This document shows, one piece after another, positions 54,670-63,927 of a DNA stretch of 64,000 nucleotides (positions are counted from its first letter, which is position 1; each line of letters starts with the position of its first letter). The DNA comes from Phocaeicola plebeius (lineage in GTDB: Bacteria; Bacteroidota; Bacteroidia; Bacteroidales; Bacteroidaceae): NCBI RefSeq assembly GCF_003437535.1, contig NZ_QSQT01000002.1, positions 181,205-245,204 of the forward strand. Direction: 5' to 3'. Below the pieces are notes generated by a model that saw nothing but the letters and a program-made list of their open reading frames with translations, was not told the origin of the DNA and did no database searches. A program made the translations under genes and the position numbers.

Positions 54670-55391
54670 GCGAAGAAAATAAGAAAGAATGGCAGCAGCG
54701 CACGGAATTGCTGTTAGGTGAAGAGAAGATGGAGCGTCTGCGTAAGGCGCACGTGCTGGTGGTAGGCCTGGGAGGAGTAGGTGCGTATGCGGCTGAAATG
54801 ATTTGCCGTGCCGGAGTGGGACGGATGACGATTGTAGATGCCGATACGGTACAGCCGAGTAACATCAACCGTCAGTTGCCGGCCACTCATTCCGTTATCG
54901 GACGTCCAAAGGCAGAGGTACTGGCTGAACGTTTCCGGGATATTAATCCGGAACTGGAGCTGACCGTGTTGCCGGTTTACCTGAAAGATGAGGCTATACC
55001 TGAACTGCTGGACAGTGCGGCGTTTGATTTTGTGGTAGATGCCATTGATACGGTAGCTCCTAAGTGCTATCTGATATATCATGCCTTGCAACGCGGATTG
55101 AAGATTGTCAGCAGTATGGGAGCCGGAGCCAAACGGGATATCACGCAGATTCGTTTTGCGGATTTGTGGGATACGTATCATTGTGGGTTGAGCAAGGCGG
55201 TGCGTAAGCGTCTGCAGAAAATGGGTATGAAGCGGAAGCTGCCGGTGGTATTCAGCACAGAGCAGGCCGATGCAAATGCCGTGATATTGGTAGATGATGA
55301 GCAGAACAAGAAGTCTACCGCAGGAACCGTCAGCTATATGCCGGCCGTATTCGGATGCTATCTGGCGGAGTATGTAATTCGTAAATTGTAA
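54666..55391 (+). CDS. tcdA: tRNA threonylcarbamoyladenosine dehydratase
   Basis: This 241-residue E1-like enzyme cyclises t6A37 in tRNA. The nucleotide-binding GLGGVGA (residues 34-40), the IVDADTVQPSNINRQ segment and RPKAEVLAERFRDINP are family hallmarks. It overlaps the antiporter stop by 4 bp. Confidence 0.93.
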   Translation: MSEENKKEWQQRTELLLGEEKMERLRKAHVLVVGLGGVGAYAAEMICRAGVGRMTIVDADTVQPSNINRQLPATHSVIGRPKAEVLAERFRDINPELELTVLPVYLKDEAIPELLDSAAFDFVVDAIDTVAPKCYLIYHALQRGLKIVSSMGAGAKRDITQIRFADLWDTYHCGLSKAVRKRLQKMGMKRKLPVVFSTEQADANAVILVDDEQNKKSTAGTVSYMPAVFGCYLAEYVIRKL

Positions 55392-55397
55392 AGTCGT

Positions 55398-56048
55398 ATG
55401 ATTCAGTTGGAAGGGATAACCAAGAGCTTTGGTGCACTTCAGGTGTTGAAGGGGATTGACCTTGAAATCGGGAAAGGTGAAGTGGTCAGTATTGTAGGTC
55501 CCAGTGGGGCGGGAAAGACTACCTTGCTGCAAATTATGGGTACACTCGACAAGCCGGACGGAGGACGAATTATATTGAACGGCACGGAGGTGAACCGTCT
55601 GAAAGAAAAAGAGCTTTCTGCCTTCCGGAATCGGGAAATCGGTTTTGTCTTTCAGTTTCACCAGCTGTTGCCTGAGTTTACGGCGGTAGAGAATGTCATG
55701 ATGCCGTCTTTGATTCAAGGCAAGTCGTCGGGAACTGCCCGAAAGGAAGCATTGGATTTATTGGATTTCCTGGGATTGTCGGAGCGGGCCACACATAAGC
55801 CGGCAGAACTTTCGGGTGGCGAAAAGCAGCGTGTGGCTGTAGCCCGTGCCTTGATGAATCATCCTTCGGTAATCTTGGCAGACGAGCCTTCCGGAAGTCT
55901 GGATACGCAGAACAAGGGAGAATTGCATCGGTTGTTCTTTGAACTGCGTGACAAGTTAGGGCAGACTTTTGTCATCGTAACGCACGATGAGGAGCTGGCC
56001 ACTCAGACCGACCGTACCATTCATCTGGTGGACGGACGCATCGTATAA
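55398..56048 (+). CDS. lolD: LolD-like ABC transporter ATPase
   Basis: This 216-residue ATPase has Walker A GPSGAGKT (residues 34-41), the ABC signature LSGGEKQR, Walker [13 protein letters not shown] and the H-loop VTHDEEL. It resembles the LolD/MacB-type subfamily in length and in [16 protein letters not shown]. No permease is in view, so the partner is encoded elsewhere. It starts 7 bp after tcdA. Confidence 0.88.
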   Translation: MIQLEGITKSFGALQVLKGIDLEIGKGEVVSIVGPSGAGKTTLLQIMGTLDKPDGGRIILNGTEVNRLKEKELSAFRNREIGFVFQFHQLLPEFTAVENVMMPSLIQGKSSGTARKEALDLLDFLGLSERATHKPAELSGGEKQRVAVARALMNHPSVILADEPSGSLDTQNKGELHRLFFELRDKLGQTFVIVTHDEELATQTDRTIHLVDGRIV

Positions 56049-56057
56049 GATAAAAAA

Positions 56058-56091
56058 ATCCCGTCCCGGTATGTGTACCGGCGGACGGGAT
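56058..56091. terminator. Bidirectional terminator
   Basis: ATCCCGTCCCGGTA (56058-56071) pairs with the complementary arm ending at 56091 with a short TGTG loop, flanked by A-run and T-run, between lolD and the convergent EEP gene. Confidence 0.9.
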
Positions 56092-56117
56092 AAATTTTTC
56101 CTCGATTTATTAGCCTT

Positions 56118-56987
56118 TTAGAAAGAAAGGTGTACGATTTCCGGATTATGGTCGGAAAGGAATTTCTTTGCCTCCCGGTTTTCTTCAGGAATGTAGCTGC
56201 GCTGTACCTCTATTTGAGGAGTGACAAATATGAAGTCAATTTTCTCACAAGAGTCGGCAGGAATGCGTCCGAAGTCATGGAAGGTATAGCTGGCACCTTC
56301 TTGCTGGAGAGCTGTCTTATGCGCATCCTTCAGCACGAAACTGTTGCCGGTGATGGTCTGGTAGGCTTCCGACTGGTCGGATACATTGAAGTCTCCGGTA
56401 ACTACGGCAGGCTGGTCGCCTACGATTTCTTTTATTTTCTCAATAATCAGCAAAGCGCCTTTTTTACGGGCTTCTGTTCCCACATGGTCAAAGTGCGTAT
56501 TGATGGCCATAAAGATTTTTCCGTTGGTCTTGTCTTTCAGCTTGGCCCAGGTGGCAATACGGGTGCAGGCACCGTCCCATCCGATGAATCCTACACTGTC
56601 GGGGTATTGTGACAGCCAGAAGGTGTTGTTGTCCAGTAATTCAAAACGGTCTTTTTTATAGAACAGAGGGGCATATTCGCCTTGTATCTTTCCGTCTTCC
56701 CGTCCCACGCCGACTTCGGCATATTCTGGCAGACGGGCTTTCAGGTCTTCAAGCTGGTGGTGCAGGACTTCCTGCATGCCTACAATGTCCAGATTTTGTG
56801 CCTTGATGAAATTGGCTACGGTGTCCTTTCTGTATGTCCAGCTGTTCAGGCTGTCGTAGGGATTGTCGTAGCGGATGTTGAAGGTGCTCCATGTGATTTC
56901 ACTGGTAGGTTGGGGAGAGTGGCATGAAGCGATGGTCATGCACAAAGAGAGCCCCAGAAAACTTCCTAAAATAGTGTAGAGTTTCAT
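56118..56987 (-). CDS. Endonuclease/exonuclease/phosphatase family lipoprotein
   Basis: This 289-residue exported protein has a signal peptide with IASC (Cys22). The EEP fold motifs are [41 protein letters not shown], and [10 protein letters not shown]. Secreted Bacteroidetes members act on phospholipids, nucleic acids or inositol phosphates; the substrate here is unknown. Confidence 0.9.
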   Translation of the reverse strand: MKLYTILGSFLGLSLCMTIASCHSPQPTSEITWSTFNIRYDNPYDSLNSWTYRKDTVANFIKAQNLDIVGMQEVLHHQLEDLKARLPEYAEVGVGREDGKIQGEYAPLFYKKDRFELLDNNTFWLSQYPDSVGFIGWDGACTRIATWAKLKDKTNGKIFMAINTHFDHVGTEARKKGALLIIEKIKEIVGDQPAVVTGDFNVSDQSEAYQTITGNSFVLKDAHKTALQQEGASYTFHDFGRIPADSCEKIDFIFVTPQIEVQRSYIPEENREAKKFLSDHNPEIVHLSF

Positions 56988-57126
56988 AGATATAAAGTTT
57001 AATGATGTATGTTTTTCCTATAAAACAAGTCACGGCGGTTTACCACTTACTTTGCGGCGTAAAAATAAAAATATTTTTAGTTTTTCTTTATAGGGAAGGC
57101 AGTGCGAGTATATGAGTTTTTTATGC

Positions 57127-57134
57127 TATCTTTG
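57127..57134 (+). promoter_or_regulatory. Promoter -7 element of the CvfB-like gene
   Basis: TATCTTTG is a full match to the consensus, about 20 bp before the ATG at 57154. No clear -33 box. Confidence 0.6.
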
Positions 57135-57153
57135 GCGGAAATAAAGAGTTGTT

Positions 57154-57990
57154 ATGAGTCATATAAAATTAGGAAAATATAATCAGCTGGAAGTAGTGAA
57201 GGAAGTGGATTTCGGGGTGTACCTCAATGGAGATGAGGACGGTGAAATCTTGCTTCCGAAACGTTATGTGCCCGAAGGTACCAAACCGGGAGACATCCTG
57301 AATGTATTTATCTACCTCGATATGGAGGAACGTCTGGTCGCTACTACGCTACAGCCTTATGTACAGGTGGGTGAATTTGCCTGTCTGCAGGTGGCATGGG
57401 TTAATCAGTTCGGTGCTTTTCTTGACTGGGGATTGATGAAAGACTTGTTCGTGCCTTTCCGTGAGCAGAAAATGAAGATGCAGAAAGGAAAACGCTATGT
57501 GGTGCATGTGCATCTGGATGAAGAAAGCTATCGCATTGTGGCTTCTGCCAAGGTGGAGCATTATCTTTCTACGGAGAAGCCGGAGTACCAGCCGGGACAG
57601 GAAGTAAATGTCATGGTATGGCAGCGTACGGATTTAGGCTACAAGGTGATTGTAGAAAATCAGTTTAGCGGTATGCTGTTCCATAACGAGGTGTTCCAGC
57701 CTTTGGAAGCAGGAATGCACCTGAGTGCTTTTGTGAAACAGGTACGTCCGGATGGAAAGATTGATTTGGAATTGCAGAAGGCCGGTGCCCGGAAGGTGGA
57801 TGATTTTTCCGAAGTATTGCTTCAGTACATCAAGGATAATGACGGATTTACCCCGCTGAATGATAAGACTGATGCGGAGGTGATTTACCAGACCTTCGGT
57901 GTAAGTAAGAAGACTTTCAAGAAAGCGGTCGGTGATTTATATAAGAAAAGACTAGTGGTGCTGGAAGAAGGGGGTATCCGCTTAGTCTGA
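57154..57990 (+). CDS. cvfB: CvfB-like S1 RNA-binding protein
   Basis: This 278-residue cytosolic protein has three S1-type OB folds in series (LGKYNQLEVVKEVDFGVYLN; GEFACLQVAWVNQFGAFLDWGLMKDLFVPF; GQEVNVMVWQRTDLGYKVIVENQFSGMLF) and a C-terminal winged helix (GVSKKTFKKAVGDLYKKRLVVLEE). CvfB proteins bind RNA and affect virulence-factor expression in Staphylococcus; the RNA target here is unknown. Confidence 0.9.
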   Translation: MSHIKLGKYNQLEVVKEVDFGVYLNGDEDGEILLPKRYVPEGTKPGDILNVFIYLDMEERLVATTLQPYVQVGEFACLQVAWVNQFGAFLDWGLMKDLFVPFREQKMKMQKGKRYVVHVHLDEESYRIVASAKVEHYLSTEKPEYQPGQEVNVMVWQRTDLGYKVIVENQFSGMLFHNEVFQPLEAGMHLSAFVKQVRPDGKIDLELQKAGARKVDDFSEVLLQYIKDNDGFTPLNDKTDAEVIYQTFGVSKKTFKKAVGDLYKKRLVVLEEGGIRLV

Positions 57991-58011
57991 GACTTTTTTT
58001 GATATAAAAGG

Positions 58012-58052
58012 AAGTGCTGAACCTGGAAAAGATGATTCCTGATTCAGCACTT
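58012..58052. terminator. Terminator between cvfB and the Pro-rich protein gene
   Basis: AAGTGCTGAA (58012-58021) pairs with TTCAGCACTT (58043-58052) and runs into a T-stretch, between convergent genes. Confidence 0.85.
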
Positions 58053-58058
58053 TTTTAT

Positions 58059-58928
58059 TTATAATCGTTTGGAGAGAGATTTACGCTCTTTTTCTTTCAT
58101 GTTGCTTTTTTCCCGGATTTGTTTCGGACGCATTTTGTCGGGACTTACTTCCGGGCGTCGGGTGGGTCTTTCCTGAGGCTTGAAGCCTGGGGCCTTGTGA
58201 GGATTCTGAGGGGGACGTGCCTGCGGTTTGTGGTCTGAATGCTGAGGCGGGCGATAATTGGGTCTGCCCACTGAGACAGGTCTCCGGTCCGGACGAGGTG
58301 CAGGCTTCCAGTTGGGCTTCTGCGGAGGACGATTGCCCGGACGTGGTCCGGCAAAGTCGTGCGGTCGCATCTGCGGACTGATTCGGCACGGACGGCTGTA
58401 CACTGGATGGTGGTAGCGTGCAGGATAGTTACGCCGGTAGTAGCTAACTCCCCCGAAATGTGACCGGCAATGTCCGCCCCTGTAGGTCAGGTAATGACGG
58501 GGAGGTCCGAAGTAGAAATGGGTTCTGTTCGGATAAATTTTATACACACGCAGATAGCATACGTTATTGATGGCATAAATGGGACGGAAGAAATATTCAA
58601 TATCGATGAAGCGTACGTATTCGGCTTGTGAAAGTACCCATCGCAGGTCGTCGTTTCGTTCGTCCAGGTAGCGGTAATATGCATCCATCGCACGAGTGTC
58701 GGCAACGGCAATGCCAGAAACGTATGGACCTATATTGCAGAGAAAGTCGTAATTGATTTCGTACAGGTCGTTGTACTGGTTACTGTTGAGGTGCAGTTCA
58801 AAGGCCATTCGGTCGGTCAGGAAACGGGCATTGACCCGGAAGTCGCCCAGACCGGATGCGTAGCCCCGGATTGTGCTCAGGCAAAGGGCCAGCAGGCAAA
58901 GAATAAATGTTCTTGTTCTCATAAGCAT
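58059..58928 (-). CDS. Secreted protein with Pro/Arg/His-rich basic tail
   Basis: This protein of about 289 residues has a signal peptide (MLMRTRTFILCLLALCLSTIRGYA), with start at 58928 (58922 is an alternative); a longer frame from 59021 lacks a proper leader. A structured part follows (FRVNARFLTDRMAFELHL...DFLCNIGPYVSGIA...). The second half is low complexity, built of Pro-Arg-Gln repeats (KPNWKPAPRPDRRPVSVGRP), and ends in a basic EKERKSLSKRL. No function is recognised. The basic tail suggests binding to negatively charged surface polymers (inference). Confidence 0.7.
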   Translation of the reverse strand: MLMRTRTFILCLLALCLSTIRGYASGLGDFRVNARFLTDRMAFELHLNSNQYNDLYEINYDFLCNIGPYVSGIAVADTRAMDAYYRYLDERNDDLRWVLSQAEYVRFIDIEYFFRPIYAINNVCYLRVYKIYPNRTHFYFGPPRHYLTYRGGHCRSHFGGVSYYRRNYPARYHHPVYSRPCRISPQMRPHDFAGPRPGNRPPQKPNWKPAPRPDRRPVSVGRPNYRPPQHSDHKPQARPPQNPHKAPGFKPQERPTRRPEVSPDKMRPKQIREKSNMKEKERKSLSKRL

Positions 58929-59064
58929 TGTCTTTTCCGGCTGAGAGTGTGATTCCTCCAGCTTTGTTGATAGCACAAAGTTAGCGGAAGAAAATTCTCC
59001 GGTCAAGATGAAAACGCCCATTCTTTTGTAGGGGATTTCCTATAATTGGATAGGGAAATACCGG

Positions 59065-60063
59065 CTAACGGATGATTTTGAGAAATTTCTCGATGTCTCT
59101 CCGTATCATCTGGTACAAAGGAGATTCTTTGTAGAAATTGTTTCTGTGAATAACGACTTCCACGCCTACCTGACTTCGTTGGTAGCTGGTCAGCTCGTTG
59201 TGAAGCTGCATGTCGTGGAGGGCCAGGTCATGGATTTGCTGTTCTCTTTCCCGGCGGAGTACGGTACATACGGGAATGAGCAGTCGCAACACTACATTGT
59301 CCATAATGTGATGGCCTTGAATAAACATATAGGTATTGTCTGGATGAACTCCCAAGCGGTCGAATTCTTTTTTCATGCTTTCAATTTCTTCCAGTGCTTC
59401 CGGATGATGGCGTTCCAAGTCATGCAGCTTGCGGTTGACCTTTTTGGCCATGGTTTCCAGACTTCGTTCCGGATGATGAGTGCTAACCTGATCAAGCTTT
59501 ACATAGGAACAGAAGTCCAGCAGGGAGAATTCTGACAGAATATGTTTCCGGTAAAACCAGACAGACCATACAAACAGCGGATAAGCTATCTGGGAATAAA
59601 GTTTCATGAATTCCGGGAAATTAATCAGCTTATGGTCGTTCAGTGTAGCCATGACGCAGATTTCATGCAACCCTTCGGCATAGCAATGGTAGTTCTCAAT
59701 GGCGTATGCATAGGTCTGCATTACGTAGGGATTTTCGATGATGTATCGGGAGGTGTTGGTACGTCCTTGCAACAGGTAGTCATAATCGCTGTCTACGCAG
59801 GCAATCATATTTTCGCCTAATTGCTTCCCGAGCTGGTTCATCAGTACGGTTTTCTTACCTTTAGCCAATGAAGTCTGAGAGGGGAGCATGACTTCGAAAT
59901 AGCGGGTATTGTCTTCGTATTCCGCAAGTATGGATCTCCAGAAAGAAATATCATCATAGCTTTCTACGTAGGCCACGATTTTTCTTCTTGCACGCTTGGG
60001 CTTAAGGCTGTTAGCCGCTCCAATGTACAGGGAAGAAAGGTTTTCAGTCAGTCTTTTTCCCAT
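59065..60063 (-). CDS. DUF4435 protein with Toprim-like motifs (AriB-like)
   Basis: This 332-residue protein resembles DUF4435, a family that includes AriB, the effector of the PARIS phage-defence system. Toprim-like acidic residues are visible: Glu34 (AYVESYDDISFW) and Asp91/Asp93/Asp95 (ACVDSDYDYL). IENYHCYAEGL and NTYMFIQGHHIMDNV follow. The ABC-ATPase gene ends 14 bp upstream in the same direction, the usual gene order of the pair. PARIS AriB cuts host tRNA when released; whether this homolog is such a toxin, or a housekeeping relative, cannot be decided from sequence. It lies among core genes with no mobile element in view. Confidence 0.75.
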   Translation of the reverse strand: MGKRLTENLSSLYIGAANSLKPKRARRKIVAYVESYDDISFWRSILAEYEDNTRYFEVMLPSQTSLAKGKKTVLMNQLGKQLGENMIACVDSDYDYLLQGRTNTSRYIIENPYVMQTYAYAIENYHCYAEGLHEICVMATLNDHKLINFPEFMKLYSQIAYPLFVWSVWFYRKHILSEFSLLDFCSYVKLDQVSTHHPERSLETMAKKVNRKLHDLERHHPEALEEIESMKKEFDRLGVHPDNTYMFIQGHHIMDNVVLRLLIPVCTVLRREREQQIHDLALHDMQLHNELTSYQRSQVGVEVVIHRNNFYKESPLYQMIRRDIEKFLKIIR

Positions 60064-60077
60064 ACGGCTACATGTTT

Positions 60078-60902
60078 TTAAAGGGTTGTAATGTCACTCA
60101 CTTCGGTAACGGCGTCCATCCATCCGTTCATGATAAGTGCCGGAGAATGGGTAGTCAGTATAATTTGTACATTCGGATTCAGGCTTCGGATGAGCGAGAT
60201 AAGCCGTTGCTGCCATTCTACATGAAGTGAGATTTCGGGTTCGTCCATAAAGAGGGTACATGGTTGGTTGTCCTGCACCAGTACGGTGAGCAGGATGACC
60301 AGCATCTGCTTTTCACCAGAAGAAAGCTGATAAGGGGTTAATATGTCGCCGTCTTGTTCAAACTGTATTTCATTGCTCTGGCGGAGAATCTTTTTTCCCG
60401 TTTCACTGAACAGGTCGTCTACCAGGTTCTGGAAATGGGTTTTAGGCAGAGAGATTTCGGTTGCCTTGGCCTGGTTTTCGGGCTTGCCGCTGGTCAAAAG
60501 CTCGATAATCCGGTTGCCGATGTTCACTTGATAATCCAGATAGCGTCGCTGCAGGAGATAAAGCTGCCAGTCGAGTTCAGTTTTGACATTCTGGTTACCG
60601 ATTTTTTCCAATAATCCGGAACTGAGTAGCGGACGGTCAAAACTTCTTATCACATCGAAGTGGATATAAGTGGCATCTTCCGGATAGAAAGTGAAAGACA
60701 CTCCCAAATGAATGCCATTACTCAGGGCTCCTCCTTCCAAATCACTCAGCCGACGGACAGAGTTGTTCAGAATCGTACTTTTTCCGATACCGTTTACTCC
60801 ACTCAGGATGTTTACATCCGGGCGTAAATCCCAGGCAATGTTTTTCCGGCCCCATAAGCCCTTTATCTCAATGCGCTTGATATATTCAGCTTGCTTTTTC
60901 AT
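60078..60902 (-). CDS. AAA/ABC-type ATPase paired with DUF4435 (AriA-like)
   Basis: This 274-residue cytosolic ATPase has Walker A GVNGIGKS (residues 35-42), the ABC signature LSSGEKQ (193-199), Walker B TLFMDEPE (216-223) and H-loop His252 (THSP). It resembles AAA_15/AAA_21 ATPases of OLD, RecF and AriA type with a short coiled middle rather than a full SMC arm. It is shorter than the E. coli AriA proteins as I recall. Operon with the DUF4435 gene 14 bp downstream and its own full promoter. Confidence 0.85.
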   Translation of the reverse strand: MKKQAEYIKRIEIKGLWGRKNIAWDLRPDVNILSGVNGIGKSTILNNSVRRLSDLEGGALSNGIHLGVSFTFYPEDATYIHFDVIRSFDRPLLSSGLLEKIGNQNVKTELDWQLYLLQRRYLDYQVNIGNRIIELLTSGKPENQAKATEISLPKTHFQNLVDDLFSETGKKILRQSNEIQFEQDGDILTPYQLSSGEKQMLVILLTVLVQDNQPCTLFMDEPEISLHVEWQQRLISLIRSLNPNVQIILTTHSPALIMNGWMDAVTEVSDITTL

Positions 60903-60927
60903 GGACTGTATTTTTTAACGCGTCAAA

Positions 60928-60958
60928 CAAAAATAGAAAATTCCCGGGAATAAATCAA
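60928..60958 (-). promoter_or_regulatory. Promoter of the ATPase-DUF4435 operon
   Basis: On the minus strand TTG (60958-60956), 20-bp spacer, TATTTTTG (60935-60928), a full Bacteroidetes consensus; the ATG is 25 bp downstream. Confidence 0.75.
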
Positions 60959-60989
60959 CGCCCGACCGGCCCTTTTTTCAAAAACCTCG

Positions 60990-60997
60990 TAACTTTG
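60990..60997 (+). promoter_or_regulatory. Promoter -7 element of the EamA transporter gene
   Basis: TAACTTTG matches TAnnTTTG, 23 bp before the ATG at 61021. No -33 box at the right spacing. Confidence 0.55.
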
Positions 60998-61020
60998 CAG
61001 AAATTTAAAAAGACGAAATC

Positions 61021-61950
61021 ATGAAAGGTTCTGTAAAAGCTCATATTTCATTGTTATTGGCTGCAAGCATGTGGGGATTGATGTCGCCGGTAGGCAAGGC
61101 AGCCATGGAAGCGGGTATTACCGGACTCACACTGGCGAATATGCGTATGATAGGAGCGGCCGTGTGTTTCTGGGCTACTTCTTTCTTCGTAAAGCAGGAG
61201 AAGGTCAATCCGCACGATTTGCTGATGCTGTTCTTTGCTTCCTTGTTGGGTATTGTCTGCAATCAGGGATGTTTTACATTCGGCTTGTCACTTACTTCTC
61301 CGGTCGATGCGTCTATTATGACTACTACCATGCCGATTGTGACCATGATTTTAGCGGCTCTCTTCCTGAAAGAACCCGTCACTCCGAAAAAGGTGGTTGG
61401 AATATTTCTCGGGTCCATCGGTGCATTGACCTTGATTCTGAGCAACCGGGGAGGAGATGCAGAAGGGGGCAGCGTATGGGGGGACGCCCTCTGCATGGCA
61501 GCTCAGATTAGTTTTGCCTGCTATCTGACCATTTTTAAGAAGCTGATTGCGCGTTATCACGTGATTACGTTGATGAAATGGATGTTTACTTATGCGGCGA
61601 TATGTTTTATACCTTTCTCTTATCATGACTTTTCAGTGATGGACTGGGTATCTTTCCCGGTAGAAGTCTGGCTGGAAGTCGGTTATGTCATACTCTTTGG
61701 TACGTATGTGGCTTATATTTTGATGCTGGTCGGTCAGAAGTCCTTGCGTCCTACGGTAGTCAGTATGTATAACTACATGCAGCCGGTTGTGGGAAGTTGT
61801 GTAGCCGTACTTGCCGGTATGGCAACTTTCGGTTGGGTGAAGATTGTAGCGGCGTTGTTAATTTTTACAGGTGTCTATGTGGTGACGCAGAGTAAATCGC
61901 GTGCCCAAATGCTGGCAGAAAGCAAATCAAATGTAGAAGGAAATGAATAA
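61021..61950 (+). CDS. EamA (DMT) family transporter
   Basis: This 309-residue inner-membrane protein has ten hydrophobic helices in two EamA repeats (LLLAASMWGLMSPVGKAAMEAGI; later GDALCMAAQISFACYLTIFKKLI). It probably exports small metabolites or amino acids; the substrate is unknown. It overlaps the start of the helicase gene by 8 bp, so the two are translationally coupled. Confidence 0.92.
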   Translation: MKGSVKAHISLLLAASMWGLMSPVGKAAMEAGITGLTLANMRMIGAAVCFWATSFFVKQEKVNPHDLLMLFFASLLGIVCNQGCFTFGLSLTSPVDASIMTTTMPIVTMILAALFLKEPVTPKKVVGIFLGSIGALTLILSNRGGDAEGGSVWGDALCMAAQISFACYLTIFKKLIARYHVITLMKWMFTYAAICFIPFSYHDFSVMDWVSFPVEVWLEVGYVILFGTYVAYILMLVGQKSLRPTVVSMYNYMQPVVGSCVAVLAGMATFGWVKIVAALLIFTGVYVVTQSKSRAQMLAESKSNVEGNE

Positions 61951-63829
61951 GGAAGGTACTCAAATAAAATCGCCTGTTTTATACTTGCAGCATCACTATG
62001 AATTGCTGAAATTAGAGTATGAATACGAAAAGGATCAGTTCCAGCAGCAGACGGAACTGATGGGAATTGGGCGAAAAATCAAACGGGGCATGTGCTGGTA
62101 TCCGTTATCGCTGGGACGGAGCTATTACAATGCCTTGAATCAGTTGGTCATTGAAGTAGAGCGAAAAGAAGACAAGGAGATAGAGCATCTGTTTGAATAT
62201 GGGAAACCGGTTTGTTTCTTTACGCAGGACATGTCGGGGAAACTGACTTACCTGAATTTCGTAGCTACGGTGAATTACGTGGAGGAAGACCGCATGGTAG
62301 TCATCTTGCCGGATGCCAATGCACTGCTTACGCTGCAGAGCAAAGAAGTGGTCGGGGTACAACTCTATTTTGATGAAACCAGCTATCGCCTGATGTTCGA
62401 GGCACTGAAACAGGTCATTTCTGCCAAGAACAACCGACTGGCAGAGTTAAGGGATATTTTTCATGGTATGCAGCCCGTATCTACTTTCTCTTTTCAACCC
62501 GTACGTTTCCCCTGGTTGAACGCCACACAGGATGAAGCAGTGAATAAAGTCTTGCATGCCAAGGATGTGGCCATTGTGCACGGTCCTCCTGGAACAGGTA
62601 AGACCACTACGCTGGTAGAGGCTATTTATGAAACACTTCATCGTGAAAATCAGGTATTGGTATGTGCTCAGAGTAACATGGCTGTCGACTGGATTAGTGA
62701 AAAGTTGGTAGACCGTGGTGTCAGCGTGCTCCGTATCGGAAATCCCAGTCGGGTAAACGATAAGATGCTGTCGTTTACGTACGAACGTCGTTTTGAGTCA
62801 CATCCCGACTATCCCCAGTTATGGAGTATCCGTAAGGCGATTCGTGAACTGTATACCCGTAGCCGGAAAGGAAATGACCGGGAAAGTATCCGGCAAAAAA
62901 TCAATTCACTGAAAGACCGCGCCACGGAACTGGAAATCCGTATCAATGAATCCTTATTCAGTGAAGCGAGGGTGATTGCCTGCACGCTGGTGGGTAGTGC
63001 CAACCGCTTGCTCACCGGACAGAAGTTCGGAACGGTATTTATCGATGAGGCGGCTCAGGCATTGGAAGCAGCCTGCTGGATTCCGCTTCGTAAAGCCGAC
63101 CGGGCGATTTTGGCTGGCGACCATTGTCAGTTGCCGCCTACGGTAAAGAATCCGGAAGCCTTGCGTGCGGGGTTAGGGCATACATTGATGCAGGCCATCG
63201 TGAAAAACAAGCCGGAGGTGGTATCCTTGCTGAAGGTACAGTATCGTATGAACGACGAAATTATGCGTTTCTCGTCTGACTGGTTTTATGGAGGAATGTT
63301 GCAGTCAGCTCCTGAGGTGAAATACCGTAGCATTCTGGATTTTGACACGCCGATAGAGTGGGTAAATACGGAAGGCATGGACTGCAACGAGGAGTTTGTA
63401 GGTGAAAACTACGGACGAATCAATAAACCGGAAGCTGAATTGTCCATCGGTCAGTTAAAGGAGTACATCACGAAAATCGGTCGGGAACGCTTTTTAGAAG
63501 AACGGATTGATGTGGGATTGATTTCTCCTTATAAGGCTCAGGTGCAGTATTTGCGTCAGCTGGTAAAGAAAGATGCGTTTTTCAAGCCTTATCGCTCCTT
63601 GATAACTATCAATACGGTGGACGGCTTTCAGGGGCAGGAGCGTGATGTGATTCTTATCAGTCTGGTACGTGCCAATGAAGACGGTCAGATTGGTTTCCTC
63701 AATGACTTGCGCCGCATGAACGTAGCCATCACCCGTGCCCGTATGAAACTGATTATTCTGGGCGATGCTTCCACATTGACCAAGCATGCGTTTTATAAGA
63801 AGCTTTACGAGTATATAAGTGAGCTATAG
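61943..63829 (+). CDS. SF1B (Upf1/IGHMBP2-like) helicase
   Basis: This 628-residue cytosolic helicase has motif I GPPGTGKTTTLVEAI, motif II DEAAQALEAA, QYRMND (motif IV region), TVDGFQGQERDVILISLVR (motif V) and VAITRARMKLIILGD (motif VI). The N-terminal about 180 residues are the stalk and OB-like region. Bacterial members act on RNA or DNA repair; the role is not established. It is coupled to the transporter gene and encoded beside the ATPase-DUF4435 pair, on the opposite strand. Confidence 0.92.
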   Translation: MNKEGTQIKSPVLYLQHHYELLKLEYEYEKDQFQQQTELMGIGRKIKRGMCWYPLSLGRSYYNALNQLVIEVERKEDKEIEHLFEYGKPVCFFTQDMSGKLTYLNFVATVNYVEEDRMVVILPDANALLTLQSKEVVGVQLYFDETSYRLMFEALKQVISAKNNRLAELRDIFHGMQPVSTFSFQPVRFPWLNATQDEAVNKVLHAKDVAIVHGPPGTGKTTTLVEAIYETLHRENQVLVCAQSNMAVDWISEKLVDRGVSVLRIGNPSRVNDKMLSFTYERRFESHPDYPQLWSIRKAIRELYTRSRKGNDRESIRQKINSLKDRATELEIRINESLFSEARVIACTLVGSANRLLTGQKFGTVFIDEAAQALEAACWIPLRKADRAILAGDHCQLPPTVKNPEALRAGLGHTLMQAIVKNKPEVVSLLKVQYRMNDEIMRFSSDWFYGGMLQSAPEVKYRSILDFDTPIEWVNTEGMDCNEEFVGENYGRINKPEAELSIGQLKEYITKIGRERFLEERIDVGLISPYKAQVQYLRQLVKKDAFFKPYRSLITINTVDGFQGQERDVILISLVRANEDGQIGFLNDLRRMNVAITRARMKLIILGDASTLTKHAFYKKLYEYISEL

Positions 63830-63897
63830 GGAAATAGTCATGAAATAAAAGATACCTGAATTACTTCGTTTTATGCACTATTTAGGGACGATGTAGA

Positions 63898-63927
63898 TTG
63901 TATGTTATACACTTATTGTTATATTTG
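63898..63927 (+). promoter_or_regulatory. Promoter of the next gene, beyond the window
   Basis: TTG (63898-63900), 19-bp spacer, TATATTTG (63920-63927). A complete consensus promoter reading rightward; its gene starts outside the window. The remainder of 63830-64000 shows nothing further. Confidence 0.65.
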
